DNA from: CANDOC01 sp965261725
Lineage (GTDB): Bacteria > Pseudomonadota > Gammaproteobacteria > Pseudomonadales > Endozoicomonadaceae
DNA: 64,000 nucleotides
Assembly: GCA_965261725.1 (NCBI GenBank)
Contig: CBDHDU010000044.1
Location: 558,001 to 622,000 of the forward strand
Direction: 5' to 3'
Part shown: piece by piece, positions 45,001 to 53,844 of the stretch
Layout: each line of letters starts with the position of its first letter
Position numbering within the stretch: position 1 is the stretch's first letter
Translations under genes and position numbers: made by a program
Notes under the pieces: generated by a model
The model's database searches: none
What the model saw: the letters and a program-made list of their open reading frames with translations, nothing else
Told to the model about the DNA's origin: nothing

Positions 45001-48000
45001 TAGCGGCACGCCGCTTGGTCTCAGTGCGCCGACTGATAGAGACGGCGACAATCTCACCATCACGGTAACCGGCTTGCCTGCGCTGGGCGCAGTCACTCTG
45101 GCTAATGGCACCGCCATCAGTAACGGTCAGACGCTAAGTGCCGCGCAACTCACCGGCCTGCAATACAATGCCCCTGATGAATATAACGGCAGCGATCCGG
45201 TGGGCAACTTCACCTACAGTGTCGATGACGGGCAAGGTGAAGCCAATAGCGTACAGAGTGGTGGTGTCAGTATTACCGTCAATCCGGTTAACGATGCGCC
45301 AGTACTCGACAGTAATGAGCTAAATGTTGACGAAGAAAGTACTGGAACTCCGCTTGGTATCAGTGCACCGACTGATAACGACGGCGACAGTCTGAACATC
45401 ACCGTGACTGGTCTGCCGTTGCTGGGTGAAGTCACCCTAGCTAATGGCACCGCCATCAGTAACGGTCAGACTTTGAGCGCCGCGCAACTCACCGGCCTGC
45501 AATACAATGCCCCTGACGAATATAACGGCAGCGATCCGGTGGGCAACTTCACCTACAGTGTCGATGACGGGCAAGGTGAAGCCAATAGCGTGCAGAGCGG
45601 TGGTGTCAGCATCAGCGTCAATCCGGTCAATGATGCACCAGTGCCCGACAGTAACGAAATCAACGTCAATGAAGAAAGCACCGGCACGCCGCTGGGTCTA
45701 AGCACCCCGACCGATAATGATGGTGACAGCCTGACCATCATCGTGACCGGGCTGCCGCTTCTGGGCGAGGTCACGCTGGCTAATGGCTCTGCTATCAGCA
45801 ACGGTCAGACGCTAAGTGCCGTGCAACTGACTGGCCTGCAATACAATGCTCCGGATGAATACAACGGCAGCGACCCTGTGGGTAACTTCACATACAGTGT
45901 CGATGACGGACAGGGTGAAGCAAACAGTGTGCAGAGCGGTGGTGTCCTTATCACCGTCAATCCGGTTAATGATGCGCCAAACACCAACCCTGCCAGCGGT
46001 CAGGGAGATGAAGACAACGATATTAATGTTGAGCTGAGCGGTAGCGATATCGATGGCAGCATTGACTACTTTGTGATCAAGAGTTTACCAGTCAACGGTA
46101 TCCTGAAACGAGCTGATGGCACGGAGCTGAATGTAGGTGACACTGTTGCGGCGAGTAGCGACACCGCTACAGTGGTGTTTGAACCGGATAATAACTGGTA
46201 TGGCGAAACCACCTTTACCTATGCCGCGCTGGATAACGGCAACGGCGAAGATCTGACTCCGGCAACCGCCACCATCACCGTTAATGAGGTCAACGATCCC
46301 CCCAGAGCCAGAAATGACACCTACGGTGAAGTTAATGAAGATGATACATGGGAAAGAAACGCCGCCAATGGTGTTATTGGGCAGAACGACTTTGATCCGG
46401 ATGGCGATCCGTTAACGGTAACAGGCATTCGTACAAATGATGGTTTACAGGGAACCGTTGGTCAGGCGCTGACGGGGCAATACGGCACACTCATTCTCAA
46501 TACTGATGGCAGCTTCACCTATGTTGCAGACCAGAGCGCAGCGGATGCCCTGGAGGAAGACGATACCGCTGATGATATTTTTTACTATACGGTCAGCGAT
46601 GGTCTGGATACTGATACAGCCAGATTAAAGTTTGAAGTCGTAGGAACTGATCAGTCTTCCGATTTGAAAGCGTCCGTTAAGCTGGCCGAAGATACTGCTG
46701 ATCCGGACGATAACTCGACATCCAATGCCGGGCTTGTTGTTACTGTTAACACCAAACCGCTTGATGCGGATGATTTTATTCAAGACAGTAATTATAAAGT
46801 TGAATTCAGTCTTGATAACGGGGTGACCTGGTCTGATAAATATGAGCCTGCTGTCGGGCAGATCCATAATGTGAGAGTACGGGTAACTGACCCAACAGGT
46901 GAAGAGTCGGTTATCAGTAATTCACAGCAGCTTGATTACCAGCAGCCTGAGTCTACAAATGTTATCACTGTTGATAACTATAACAGTGTGGATCAGGGTT
47001 TTAGTGTCACGGGAGGGAAGTACAAGGGCACTCCAAATAATAAAATAAACTACGCTGGGGCAAATATCAGGGATACGAACGCAGAAGGTTCGAGTGGCTT
47101 CGGAGTGAATGGCCTGGGTGGTAATGCTCACCGGGCAGAAACGACATACGATCGAAACAGTGGTTTTACCGAAGAGTTAATTGTTAATTTTGAAAATGAT
47201 GTCTCTCAGGCTACCGTTAAGTTTCTCTGGCATGGTGATGGCGGGGGGAATCCGAATCATGCTGAGAGTGCCATTCTGATTTTATATCGGGATGGTCAGC
47301 AGGTTGGTGAATTCAGATCGTCTGAATACTTCGATGATCAGGGCCGGTTTATCATAAAGAAAAACCCGGCAATTACTGTTCAGGCTGAAGATGGCGGTTT
47401 TTTTGACCAAATTGTTCTTTTCCCCCCCAAGACCAGCCCTGATTATCGGGATAGTGAGAATCAGGTTAACGATCACAATAATGACTGGCTGGTAGAAGAA
47501 ATCAGGTACATCGAAGCTCAGGGTCCGGACAAGATTATTGGAGATGATAAGGACAATATTCTGGTTGGAGGCTCTGAAGCGGAGATACTTGAAGGTAAAG
47601 AAGGCAATGACCAGCTTATTGGTCACGGCGGGTCAGACACTTTCGTTTTCAATATTGATGATCTGTTGGGCAGCGGGACAATCCAAACAGACACCATTAC
47701 AGACTTCACCTTGCAATCCGAGAATCCTGCAGGGGCGGATAAAGATAAGTTGGACTTAAGTGACCTGGTTTCTGTTGAAGATAACCTGACAGACCCACAG
47801 CAGATTGTTGCTGCTTTACAGACCGAAGGTGTTTCCGTTGAGTTCAGAGAAGACGATACGATTCTGCATTTTGAAGACCCTGACCCGGTACCTGTTAAAG
47901 GGGAGCTTAACATCGTTTTGAAAGGTCACGATTCAGATGTCTGGAATGATCAGAATGAAGTTTTGCTGGAACTAGTCAGTAACGGTCAACTGATAGTTTA

Positions 48001-48001
48001 A
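42068..48001 (+). CDS. Giant repeat adhesin with retention module, type I secreted
   Basis: This 1977-residue surface protein starts with a LapA-type retention module (about 10-75: SQHVTGEVIARSPDGSERVL, TGDTLYNTDTIITRTGG, VEVVSGRIFSL). Such modules lodge in the outer-membrane pore until a protease frees the adhesin. Two cadherin-like repeats of about 101 residues (about 190-395) follow, then eight 113-residue repeats (396-1299, each opening with NDAPVPDSNE). Next are an IG-like segment, a VCBS-type domain (about 1410-1525), a strand-rich possible ligand-binding domain (about 1640-1800) and the C-terminal RTX secretion signal (GNDQLIGHGGSDTFVF near 1845). Transport by the neighbouring ABC/HlyD/TolC genes is expected. 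No LapG or LapD gene is in the window, and I see no TAAG-like LapG site after the retention module. Confidence 0.9.
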   Translation: MAAGTPQSVGSSQHVTGEVIARSPDGSERVLKTGDTLYNTDTIITRTGGTLTFKLQTGQQVEVVSGRIFSLADFIENKGWEWQGEPGVQEMQELLASEQDPFKELPATASGSETDDAGGEPADLTLEDIANLPPPTAGQESAGGTTEEPIILPFEIRQVTPETRALGTGNGDQADEEIDQIGDNTPGSAPDNAPSIAVTANNLREDSGVVAGDVAGTYTTADEEGDALTVSFTPGSNSSGHYVLANGRVELTEVGAAAVNRGEPLDPIDLTVTQNSDPTLTGSDSDTPVVTAIDDAPIINVVANDFTEDSGVAPGDIAGTYTTTDEEGDALTVSFTQGSNSNGHYVLANGRVELTDAGAAAVNRGEPLDPIDLTVAQINDSSLTGSDSDTPTVTAVNDAPVPDSNEINVDEESTGTSLGLSAPTDRDGDNLTITVTGLPALGAVTLANGTAISNGQTLSAAQLTGLQYNAPDEYNGSDSVGNFTYSVDDGQGEANSVQSGGVSITVNPVNDAPVPDSNELNVDEESTGTPLGISAPTDNDGDSLNITVTGLPLLGEVTLANGTAISNGQTLSAAQLTGLQYNAPDEYNGSDPVGNFTYSVDDGQGEANSVQSGGVSISVNPVNDAPVPDSNEINVNEESTGTPLGLSTPTDNDGDSLTIIVTGLPLLGEVTLANGSAISNGQTLSAVQLTGLQYNAPDEYNGSDPVGNFTYSVDDGQGEANSVQSGGVSISVNPINDAPVPDSNEVNVDEESSGTPLGLSAPTDRDGDNLTITVTGLPALGAVTLANGTAISNGQTLSAAQLTGLQYNAPDEYNGSDPVGNFTYSVDDGQGEANSVQGGGVSISVNPVNDAPVPDSNEINVNEESTGTPLGLSAPTDSDGDSLTITVTGLPVLGVVTLANGTAVSSGQTLSAAQITGLQYNAPDEYNGSDPVGNFTYSVDDGQGEANSVQSGGVSISVNPINDAPVPDSNEVNVDEESSGTPLGLSAPTDRDGDNLTITVTGLPALGAVTLANGTAISNGQTLSAAQLTGLQYNAPDEYNGSDPVGNFTYSVDDGQGEANSVQSGGVSITVNPVNDAPVLDSNELNVDEESTGTPLGISAPTDNDGDSLNITVTGLPLLGEVTLANGTAISNGQTLSAAQLTGLQYNAPDEYNGSDPVGNFTYSVDDGQGEANSVQSGGVSISVNPVNDAPVPDSNEINVNEESTGTPLGLSTPTDNDGDSLTIIVTGLPLLGEVTLANGSAISNGQTLSAVQLTGLQYNAPDEYNGSDPVGNFTYSVDDGQGEANSVQSGGVLITVNPVNDAPNTNPASGQGDEDNDINVELSGSDIDGSIDYFVIKSLPVNGILKRADGTELNVGDTVAASSDTATVVFEPDNNWYGETTFTYAALDNGNGEDLTPATATITVNEVNDPPRARNDTYGEVNEDDTWERNAANGVIGQNDFDPDGDPLTVTGIRTNDGLQGTVGQALTGQYGTLILNTDGSFTYVADQSAADALEEDDTADDIFYYTVSDGLDTDTARLKFEVVGTDQSSDLKASVKLAEDTADPDDNSTSNAGLVVTVNTKPLDADDFIQDSNYKVEFSLDNGVTWSDKYEPAVGQIHNVRVRVTDPTGEESVISNSQQLDYQQPESTNVITVDNYNSVDQGFSVTGGKYKGTPNNKINYAGANIRDTNAEGSSGFGVNGLGGNAHRAETTYDRNSGFTEELIVNFENDVSQATVKFLWHGDGGGNPNHAESAILILYRDGQQVGEFRSSEYFDDQGRFIIKKNPAITVQAEDGGFFDQIVLFPPKTSPDYRDSENQVNDHNNDWLVEEIRYIEAQGPDKIIGDDKDNILVGGSEAEILEGKEGNDQLIGHGGSDTFVFNIDDLLGSGTIQTDTITDFTLQSENPAGADKDKLDLSDLVSVEDNLTDPQQIVAALQTEGVSVEFREDDTILHFEDPDPVPVKGELNIVLKGHDSDVWNDQNEVLLELVSNGQLIV
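43253..45964 (+). repeat. Eight tandem 339-base repeats within the adhesin gene
   Basis: Eight units of exactly 339 bases (113 codons) fill 2712 bases in frame. Units 1-3 recur as units 6-8 at a distance of 1695 bases (five units), almost without change. Units 4 and 6 begin nearly identically at a distance of 678 bases. This indicates recent unequal recombination. Confidence 0.93.
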
Positions 48002-48061
48002 AAAGAATAAAGGGACAGGGGCTGTCTCTGAAAAGAAAAATGCATCTGGGAGCAAGCAATA

Positions 48062-49387
48062 ATGAAAAATAATGCTGTAAAGATGATAGTGGTCGCTTTG
48101 GCTTTTGGTCATTCCGGACAGATGCAGGCGGCTACCCTACTGGAATCAGTCAATGAAGCACTGGCAACTAACCCGGAAATTTTGCTGAGAGCAAGTGAGT
48201 CGAAGGCCCGTGCAGATGAAGTGACACAGGCGCGATCCGGTTATCTTCCAAGAGTCGATATGAGTGCCGGAGTCGGTTATGAAAAAAGCCGTAACAGCAC
48301 GACTATCGGTGCTGCGGTCAGCAATGATGGCCGTAAATATGCAGAAAAAACTCGTCGTGAAGCGTCTTTAACTGCAACGCAGATGCTGTTTGATGGTTTT
48401 GCGACCAGTAGTGAAGTCGAGCGTCAGCAGGCTCGTAAATTATCCGCTGATATGGATATGTGCACCGCTGCTGAGCGCACAGCACTGAACGTGACGGAAG
48501 CATACGTCAATGTATTGAGAAATCAGGCACTGGTTGAAACGGCCAAAGATAATGAGAAACAGCATCAGGAAGTGGTCGAGCTGATCCGCAGGAAAGGTGA
48601 GTCCGGGATGAGTTCTGACGCCGATATTGCTCAGGCAGAAGGGCGTTTGGTGCTTGCGCAGGCGAATACGATCAGTGCGGAGGCTGACTTGCGTGACGCT
48701 CAGACAGCGTATCATCGGGTTGTGGGGATGTTGCCGGGGAGAGTTCAGTCGCCACCATCGCCAGAAGGTATGCCTGCTTCTCTGGATAAAGCGCTGATAA
48801 TGGCAGTGGATAAACATCCGGTACTTAAAGTGGCTGCCGCCGATGTGAAAGCCGCAGAAGCCAGCTATGACGCCAGCAAGAGTAACTATTTACCGGAATT
48901 TAATCTGGAGCTGGGGGCGACCTGGGGAAAGGATCAGAACGGTGGAAGCACTACAACCTATGATCATACGGCAATGGTTCGTATGAGCTATAACCTGTTT
49001 AACGGCGGAGCAGATAAAGCCAGACGTAGCCAGACAAGTAACCTGATGAACGAGGCGCAGGAAATCAAGAACCGTGCGCAGCGTCAGGTTGAGGAAGAGG
49101 TCAGGCTGGCCTGGATCGCGGCACACTATGGTGAAAATCGCCTGATGCCGTTGGCTTCACATGTCGAGCATGCAAAAAAATCACGTGACCTCTATGAAAA
49201 GCAGTTCCAGCTGGGTACGCGTACCTTGCTGGATCTGCTGGATAGTCAGCGTGAATATTATAATGCCGTTAACGCTTATGTGGATGGTGAGAACAACCTT
49301 GTATTCAGCCGGTATCGTTTAATGCACAGTACGGGTTCATTGTTGACTTCTTTGCAGGCGAATAGACCGGGTCATTGTTCTGGTTGA
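48062..49387 (+). CDS. TolC-family outer-membrane channel (LapE/TolC type)
   Basis: This 441-residue outer-membrane efflux protein forms the exit duct of the type I system. A signal peptide ends near AATLLES (cleavage about residue 23). The TolC architecture of two repeats is clear: ESVNEALATNPEILLRASESKARADEV with GYLPRVDMSAGVGYE, and later KALIMAVDKHPVLKVAAADVKAAEASYDASKSNYLPEFNLELG. The C-terminal helix LYEKQFQLGTRTLLDLLDSQREYYNAVNAYVDGENNLVFSRYRL is a family hallmark. It ends the four-gene secretion operon and is followed by a terminator. Confidence 0.94.
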   Translation: MKNNAVKMIVVALAFGHSGQMQAATLLESVNEALATNPEILLRASESKARADEVTQARSGYLPRVDMSAGVGYEKSRNSTTIGAAVSNDGRKYAEKTRREASLTATQMLFDGFATSSEVERQQARKLSADMDMCTAAERTALNVTEAYVNVLRNQALVETAKDNEKQHQEVVELIRRKGESGMSSDADIAQAEGRLVLAQANTISAEADLRDAQTAYHRVVGMLPGRVQSPPSPEGMPASLDKALIMAVDKHPVLKVAAADVKAAEASYDASKSNYLPEFNLELGATWGKDQNGGSTTTYDHTAMVRMSYNLFNGGADKARRSQTSNLMNEAQEIKNRAQRQVEEEVRLAWIAAHYGENRLMPLASHVEHAKKSRDLYEKQFQLGTRTLLDLLDSQREYYNAVNAYVDGENNLVFSRYRLMHSTGSLLTSLQANRPGHCSG

Positions 49388-49408
49388 TTGGCTGCCAGTT
49401 ATGAGCTT

Positions 49409-49439
49409 CCGGCTGCCAGTGTGAGTGACTGGTAGCCGG
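49409..49439. terminator. Terminator between tolC-type gene and amidohydrolase
   Basis: CCGGCTGCCAGT (49409-49420) pairs with ACTGGTAGCCGG (49428-49439) with one G-U, over a 7-base loop. Both flanking genes are convergent. Confidence 0.7.
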
Positions 49440-49457
49440 TTTGCTTCAGGTGTTCTC

Positions 49458-50492
49458 TCAGGTGCTGGTGATTTGAGGGGCTTCGAAGTTCAGCTCCATT
49501 AGTCTGAAGTAGTTGTTTCCCAGTGCAATATTGCGGAATGCTTGGTCGGACAGGTATTGATTGATTCTGCTGTTAACTTCCAGTTCTTCTTCATAGTTTG
49601 CACAGGTTTTATCGGCGGATGCGACAAAGTCGGTGCCGGTGAGTACCCGGTCGTGGTATTCGTTGAACAGTTCGATGTATTTTTCCCTGATAGGGGATTT
49701 GCTGAAGTAGTTGTCTTCCAACACCCGCCAGGAAATATCGACCATCAGGTTGGGGTAGATATCCAGCATATCGCCAACAATATGCGCATGTTCCATTGAA
49801 CAGACAAACTCTTTGGATAGCCCCATATGCGCCCATACGATTTTATTGTTTGGGTAAAGTTCCAGCACATAATGCATCAGTTCTAGGAATTTGGTGGGCT
49901 CATCGTCATTGCCCATATCGCAATGGATATTGATGGGGGAGCCTCTTTTTTTTAGCAGTTGCATAAAGCACTGCCATTCTTCGATATTTTTGCGGGTCGC
50001 TGCCATATGATTATTCATTAGCAGTGCCTGTTTAATCAGGTTTACTTCGCCCACCCAGTTAAATAAATCAGGGGATTTCGCCTCATAGTCCAGCATCGTA
50101 TCGGCTATCCCTTGCGGATTGGCGAGATCTGGAAAGCTCATGGACAGAACAAGGTGAACGTCGTTCTTATTGGCGGAATTCAGATAGTCTTCAGCATTCT
50201 TTAAGTCGTTCTGGGTGCTGGGCGAAACAGGTGTTCCGGGGCAGTCCAGATAATAAGTGCAGGGTGAAGTTGAAGGCAGAATCTGACCAATGCCATAAAC
50301 ATTGGCAAATAATACACCTGCCTTTTTTAAATAACCGACCAGCGTATCGAATGGTATTGCTTCACCACCAAAAGGTTTGAAATGCAGATGAGAGTCAACA
50401 ACGAAATTATAAGGTAACTGACTTCTTTCAAATATTTTGGGGGAGGAGTTACTCTTGCTGAAATCAGAAAGTTCAAGCGGCTGCATAGTCAT
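49458..50492 (-). CDS. Amidohydrolase-related metal-dependent hydrolase
   Basis: This 344-residue TIM-barrel amidohydrolase (amidohydro-rel type) has the N-terminal HxH motif in VVDSHLHFKPFGG (His35, His37). PINIHCDMGNDDEPTKF carries a second-half His, then IVWAHMGLSKEFV and RVLTGTDFVASAD, in which the last Asp is the catalytic acid. Such proteins are often decarboxylases or hydrolases with one or two zinc ions. The real start may be the Met at 50486, preceded by AGGA. Substrate not inferable; no pathway genes are adjacent. Confidence 0.82.
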   Translation of the reverse strand: MTMQPLELSDFSKSNSSPKIFERSQLPYNFVVDSHLHFKPFGGEAIPFDTLVGYLKKAGVLFANVYGIGQILPSTSPCTYYLDCPGTPVSPSTQNDLKNAEDYLNSANKNDVHLVLSMSFPDLANPQGIADTMLDYEAKSPDLFNWVGEVNLIKQALLMNNHMAATRKNIEEWQCFMQLLKKRGSPINIHCDMGNDDEPTKFLELMHYVLELYPNNKIVWAHMGLSKEFVCSMEHAHIVGDMLDIYPNLMVDISWRVLEDNYFSKSPIREKYIELFNEYHDRVLTGTDFVASADKTCANYEEELEVNSRINQYLSDQAFRNIALGNNYFRLMELNFEAPQITST

Positions 50493-50583
50493 CCTGCCGG
50501 TTACTGCACGAAGGAGGGATGCAGCTTTTATAGTCTAGTTTGCCTGCCCGAACCGCACAGTAATGGCGAATAACCGGAAATGA

Positions 50584-51033
50584 TTACTGTCGTTTTTTTC
50601 TGAACATATCTTTCAGTGTTTTTTCTGACACTTCTGCTGTATCTGTTGCAATAACCGGCTCATCAAAAACATGCAGGGTGCGGGCATTTTGTCCTGACAT
50701 ACTGACAAGCAATTGCACTTTGCCCACTTCAAGAATACAAACCTTTACCTGCCCGGACAGCTGGGTTATTGCCAGCATTTTTATCGGCCCTTTGCCTGTA
50801 GCCGCTGACTGGGGAATATTAAATTTTTTAGCCAGCCATGCCATCACCAGAATCAGGGCAACCACAATTAACAAGGACGTGCCCATTGCCAGCAGGGAAC
50901 TGCCCAGTTCCAGATCAGCCCCGGTTTCTTCGGCGACATCCATTGTCGTTTCAGCGGCTTCCTGATTAGCGAGTACGGGCAATGCCATAAAGACAAACAG
51001 TGACAGGCATCCTTGCCGGATCATATGAGTCAT
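50584..51033 (-). CDS. fliO: Orphan FliO-like flagellar biosynthesis protein
   Basis: FliO helps assemble the FliPQR export gate of the flagellum. This 149-residue protein has a signal-like N-terminus (SLFVFMALPVLA). A single membrane segment lies near residues 48-66 (LLIVVALILVMAWLAKKF). The FliO soluble domain follows: GPIKMLAITQLSGQVKVCILEVGKVQLLVSMSGQNARTLHVFDEP. No other flagellar gene is in the window, although fliO normally sits between fliN and fliP. It could be a relocated gene or a FliO-fold protein with another function. Confidence 0.7.
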   Translation of the reverse strand: MTHMIRQGCLSLFVFMALPVLANQEAAETTMDVAEETGADLELGSSLLAMGTSLLIVVALILVMAWLAKKFNIPQSAATGKGPIKMLAITQLSGQVKVCILEVGKVQLLVSMSGQNARTLHVFDEPVIATDTAEVSEKTLKDMFRKKRQ

Positions 51034-51225
51034 GACGGTTATCCACGTGTTTGAAATATTGAAAGTGGTTTAATGACTATAAGGTGCTCTGCTGTGGGAG
51101 ACAATTATTGATCAGTATTTATACTGTTTATCACATGCTAATGAGGCTTTCTAAGCGTCAGATTAAAATCATCTTCTTCATCTGTCAGCTTCTGCAACTA
51201 GCAAATTAATTACTGGAGAACAGGA

Positions 51226-51840
51226 ATGAGAGCTTTACGTTGTCTGAATTCATATGCTCTATGTTTCGCTCTGTTATGGGCGGCATCGCCTCAGATTCAG
51301 GCCGTTCCTTTTTCTGGTTTTGAAAATATGGAGGCTAAGAAAAGCTATTTTCTGGGTACTCTGGAAAGCGGAGATTGGTGCTACCGACTGGTGCTTCTGC
51401 GCAGGGGAATGAATCGAGAAGATGACTATCGTTACATGTATATAATGCGTTTCTGGCCTGATATTGGTAAACCGCCATATCCGTCAGGAAAAAAATCCAA
51501 GTTGGGAACGATTGTTTTCTTCAAACGGGGTGATGAGCTGAATCTTTGTCATATCTATATTGCTCAGAGGAAGATAAACGGTCATCTTGCTCGCCCTTTT
51601 ATAAAAGCTTTTTGCCAATTTGCTCACGGTATGGGGCATCAAATAACCACAACTCAGTTGAGTCGTAGACAGCGTCATATGTGGTTTATATCTGAGCTTC
51701 AGACAATAGGGTTTAAAAAGACCAACCTTTACTGCAGTTCTACTCCACTTCATCTACCAACAGGAAATGATTTTGACGAAAACCTTAAGTGTATCGAGGG
51801 GGAATTTATCATGCATCCGCCTGTGTTGGGTGGTAATTAA
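51226..51840 (+). CDS. Hypothetical secreted protein
   Basis: I do not recognise this 204-residue protein. A signal peptide is evident (SYALCFALLWAASPQIQA). The mature part has six or so cysteines, e.g. GDWCYRLVLLRRG, NLCHIYIAQ, KAFCQFAHGMGHQITT, NLYCSSTP and LKCIEGEF, which suggests disulfide bonds in the periplasm or outside. The middle, with HLARPFIKAFCQFAHGMGH, then a helix and ISELQTIGFKKTNLYCSS, faintly resembles an acetyltransferase-like alpha/beta order but without a convincing acetyl-CoA loop. It starts with a GGAGAACAGGA ribosome site. Confidence 0.65.
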   Translation: MRALRCLNSYALCFALLWAASPQIQAVPFSGFENMEAKKSYFLGTLESGDWCYRLVLLRRGMNREDDYRYMYIMRFWPDIGKPPYPSGKKSKLGTIVFFKRGDELNLCHIYIAQRKINGHLARPFIKAFCQFAHGMGHQITTTQLSRRQRHMWFISELQTIGFKKTNLYCSSTPLHLPTGNDFDENLKCIEGEFIMHPPVLGGN

Positions 51841-51970
51841 GCACAGAGCCTGATGAGGCTCGGTTTTTGGTTGCCACTAAGGGTAAGTGTTTCTGGTTAT
51901 GGTATTCATCCCGCCATTGTAAGAAAGTTATACACCTTTACATTTACTTGACCGTTATCGGGTATTTCAT

Positions 51971-52504
51971 ATGAAATCATTACGGGTAGCTGCGCTGATG
52001 CTGGCGATGGCCGCAGGGCAGGCGAGCAGTTGTTCACTGGAAAGTGCATTTGGAGGCGTTGCGCTGCAAATCCGTCCGGGGTCGCTGACCATGGCGATGG
52101 CTATTGCTGAAGCTCGTAAAGAAGGAATCCTGCCGCCACCTATCGAAGAATCCCAGCAGGCCGCTATTTCTAACTGGCGCAAATGGAACTGGCAACAGCA
52201 ATTGTCCGGTCATACCGGCGTGACACCAGCTTTCTACTTCTATGACGTGCTGGGCAACCACTTTAACCGGGTTGAGATTGATGCCATTGGTTCCGTACAG
52301 ATTTCTCTACATCAGGTACCAGATGAAACAACAACTGTGTTGATGAGTACCGGTCATGTACTGGATTTATTGCTGCAGGGTGAAATGACTTATCAGGAGG
52401 CGAAAGATAAAGACCTGATTATGTTGAATGGTGAGCAGGCTGACTTAGTTGATGCCTGGATCAAGCATTCGTTGGAAAAGCCCCAGCCACTTTATCCTGC
52501 CTGA
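51971..52504 (+). CDS. Hypothetical exported protein
   Basis: This 177-residue protein has a short signal peptide (MKSLRVAALMLAMAAGQASS) with Cys21 directly after it. It is not a clear lipobox (ASSC), but lipidation is conceivable. The following segment, rich in small residues and AxxxAEARKEGILPPPIEESQQAA, leads to YFYDVLGNHFNRVEIDAIGSVQISLHQV and a helical C-terminus. No known domain was recognised. It shares direction with the previous secreted gene, 130 bases downstream, and is followed by a very strong terminator. Confidence 0.65.
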   Translation: MKSLRVAALMLAMAAGQASSCSLESAFGGVALQIRPGSLTMAMAIAEARKEGILPPPIEESQQAAISNWRKWNWQQQLSGHTGVTPAFYFYDVLGNHFNRVEIDAIGSVQISLHQVPDETTTVLMSTGHVLDLLLQGEMTYQEAKDKDLIMLNGEQADLVDAWIKHSLEKPQPLYPA

Positions 52505-52521
52505 TAACGTTTAGTAGAAAT

Positions 52522-52558
52522 AAAAAAGGGTTGATAACTCAGTTATCAACCCTTTTTT
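52522..52558. terminator. Strong bidirectional terminator before sstT
   Basis: AAAAAAGGGTTGATAACT (52522-52539) and its complement (52541-52558) form an 18-bp perfect inverted repeat around one central base, with A and T runs at the ends. It serves the hypothetical gene and the convergent sstT. Confidence 0.9.
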
Positions 52559-52596
52559 TACAGCCGGAGCTCTGTAAAGAACATAGCGACTGGCAG

Positions 52597-53844
52597 TTAA
52601 GCGTGGCGAGGCTGTGCCGCACCTGCTTTTTCTTCCTGCTCTGCAGCGATGCAGGCAGCAGCAGTGAAGACAACGTCGGTAGAGCTGTTCAAACCGGTTT
52701 CAGCGGAATCCTGAATAACACCGATGATGAAGCCAACCGCAACAACCTGCATAGCAACGTCGTTGGAGATACCGAACAGGCTGCAAGCCAGCGGGATCAG
52801 CAGCAAAGAACCACCGGCAACACCGGAAGCACCACAAGCAGATACAGCAGCGATGATGCTCAGCAGTACTGCAGTTGCGAAGTCAACCTGAATACCCAGA
52901 GTATGAGCAGCAGCCAGCGTCATTACGGTGATGGTAATCGCCGCGCCACCCATGTTGATGGTTGCACCCAGTGGGATAGATACAGAGTAAGTATCTTCGT
53001 GAAGCTTCAGGTTTTTGCACAGCTGCATGTTCACCGGAATGTTAGCCGCGGAGCTACGGGTGAAGAATGCAGTGATACCACTTTCACGCAGGCAGCGCAG
53101 TACCAGCGGGTAAGGGTTCTGACGAGTCTTAACAAACACGATGATTGGGTTAACAACCAGCGCGATGAACAGCATGGAGCTCAGCAGCACACCCAGCAGC
53201 TGGGAGTAACCCGCCAGTGCAGAGAAACCGGTCTGGGCGATGGTGTTAGCTACCAGGCCGAAGATACCGATTGGAGCCAGCTGGATGACGATGCGTACGA
53301 TAGCGGAAACGGCATCGGAGAAGTCCATCAGCACTTTCTTGGTGTTGTCAGAAGCGTGACGGAAAGTCAGGCCCAGGCCGATAGCCCATGCCAGAATACC
53401 GATGAAGTTACCTTCCAGCAGTGCCTGAACCGGGCTCTGAACGATCTTGAACAGCAGAGTGTTCAGTACTTCACCAATACCTTCAGGTGGAGTAGCGCTG
53501 GCGCTGTTGGTTACTAGTTCCAGAGTAACCGGGAACGCGAAGCTCATCATAACCGCGGTCAGAGAAGCGCACATAGTACCGATCAGGTACAGGGCGATAA
53601 TCGGACGCATGTTGGTGTGCTGGCCTTTCTTCTGGTTGGCAATAGATGCCATAACCAGAACAAATACCAGTGTAGGGGCAACAGCTTTCAGGGCACCAAC
53701 GAACAGGCTGCCGAAGAGAGCCATGTTGGCGGCTGTATCAGGTGAAATAGTGGCAAGAAGGACACCGGCAAGAATACCGATAGCAATTTTAACGATCAGG
53801 TTCCCGCCCAGGATGCGAGAAAAGATAGACTGGTTTTGACTCAT
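52597..53844 (-). CDS. sstT: Sodium:serine/threonine symporter
   Basis: SstT imports serine and threonine with sodium in the inner membrane (DAACS/glutamate transporter family). The full-length 415-residue protein has an 8-segment core with two re-entrant hairpins. The first is ESGITAFFTRSSAANIPVNMQLCKNL, containing the serine-rich loop. Then comes TYSVSIPLGATINMGGAAITITVM, in which ATINMGGAA is the sodium and substrate motif. The second, ACGASGVAGGSLLLIPLACSLFG, is followed by QDSAETGLNSSTDVVFTA. It is preceded by a long AT-rich region. Confidence 0.95.
   Translation of the reverse strand: MSQNQSIFSRILGGNLIVKIAIGILAGVLLATISPDTAANMALFGSLFVGALKAVAPTLVFVLVMASIANQKKGQHTNMRPIIALYLIGTMCASLTAVMMSFAFPVTLELVTNSASATPPEGIGEVLNTLLFKIVQSPVQALLEGNFIGILAWAIGLGLTFRHASDNTKKVLMDFSDAVSAIVRIVIQLAPIGIFGLVANTIAQTGFSALAGYSQLLGVLLSSMLFIALVVNPIIVFVKTRQNPYPLVLRCLRESGITAFFTRSSAANIPVNMQLCKNLKLHEDTYSVSIPLGATINMGGAAITITVMTLAAAHTLGIQVDFATAVLLSIIAAVSACGASGVAGGSLLLIPLACSLFGISNDVAMQVVAVGFIIGVIQDSAETGLNSSTDVVFTAAACIAAEQEEKAGAAQPRHA

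Noticed and set aside
43253..45964. CRISPR-like periodic repeats
   Set aside because: The repeat is 339 bases and in frame inside a protein; no short direct repeats with unique spacers.
42790..45987. Many long frames opposite the adhesin gene
   Set aside because: They repeat with the 339-base unit and mirror the forward codons; shadows of the repeat array.
52531..53517. A 328-codon open frame opposite sstT
   Set aside because: It lies antisense inside a clear SstT coding sequence, starts in the terminator stem, and its protein is Gln/Thr/Ser-rich low-quality sequence typical of a shadow frame.
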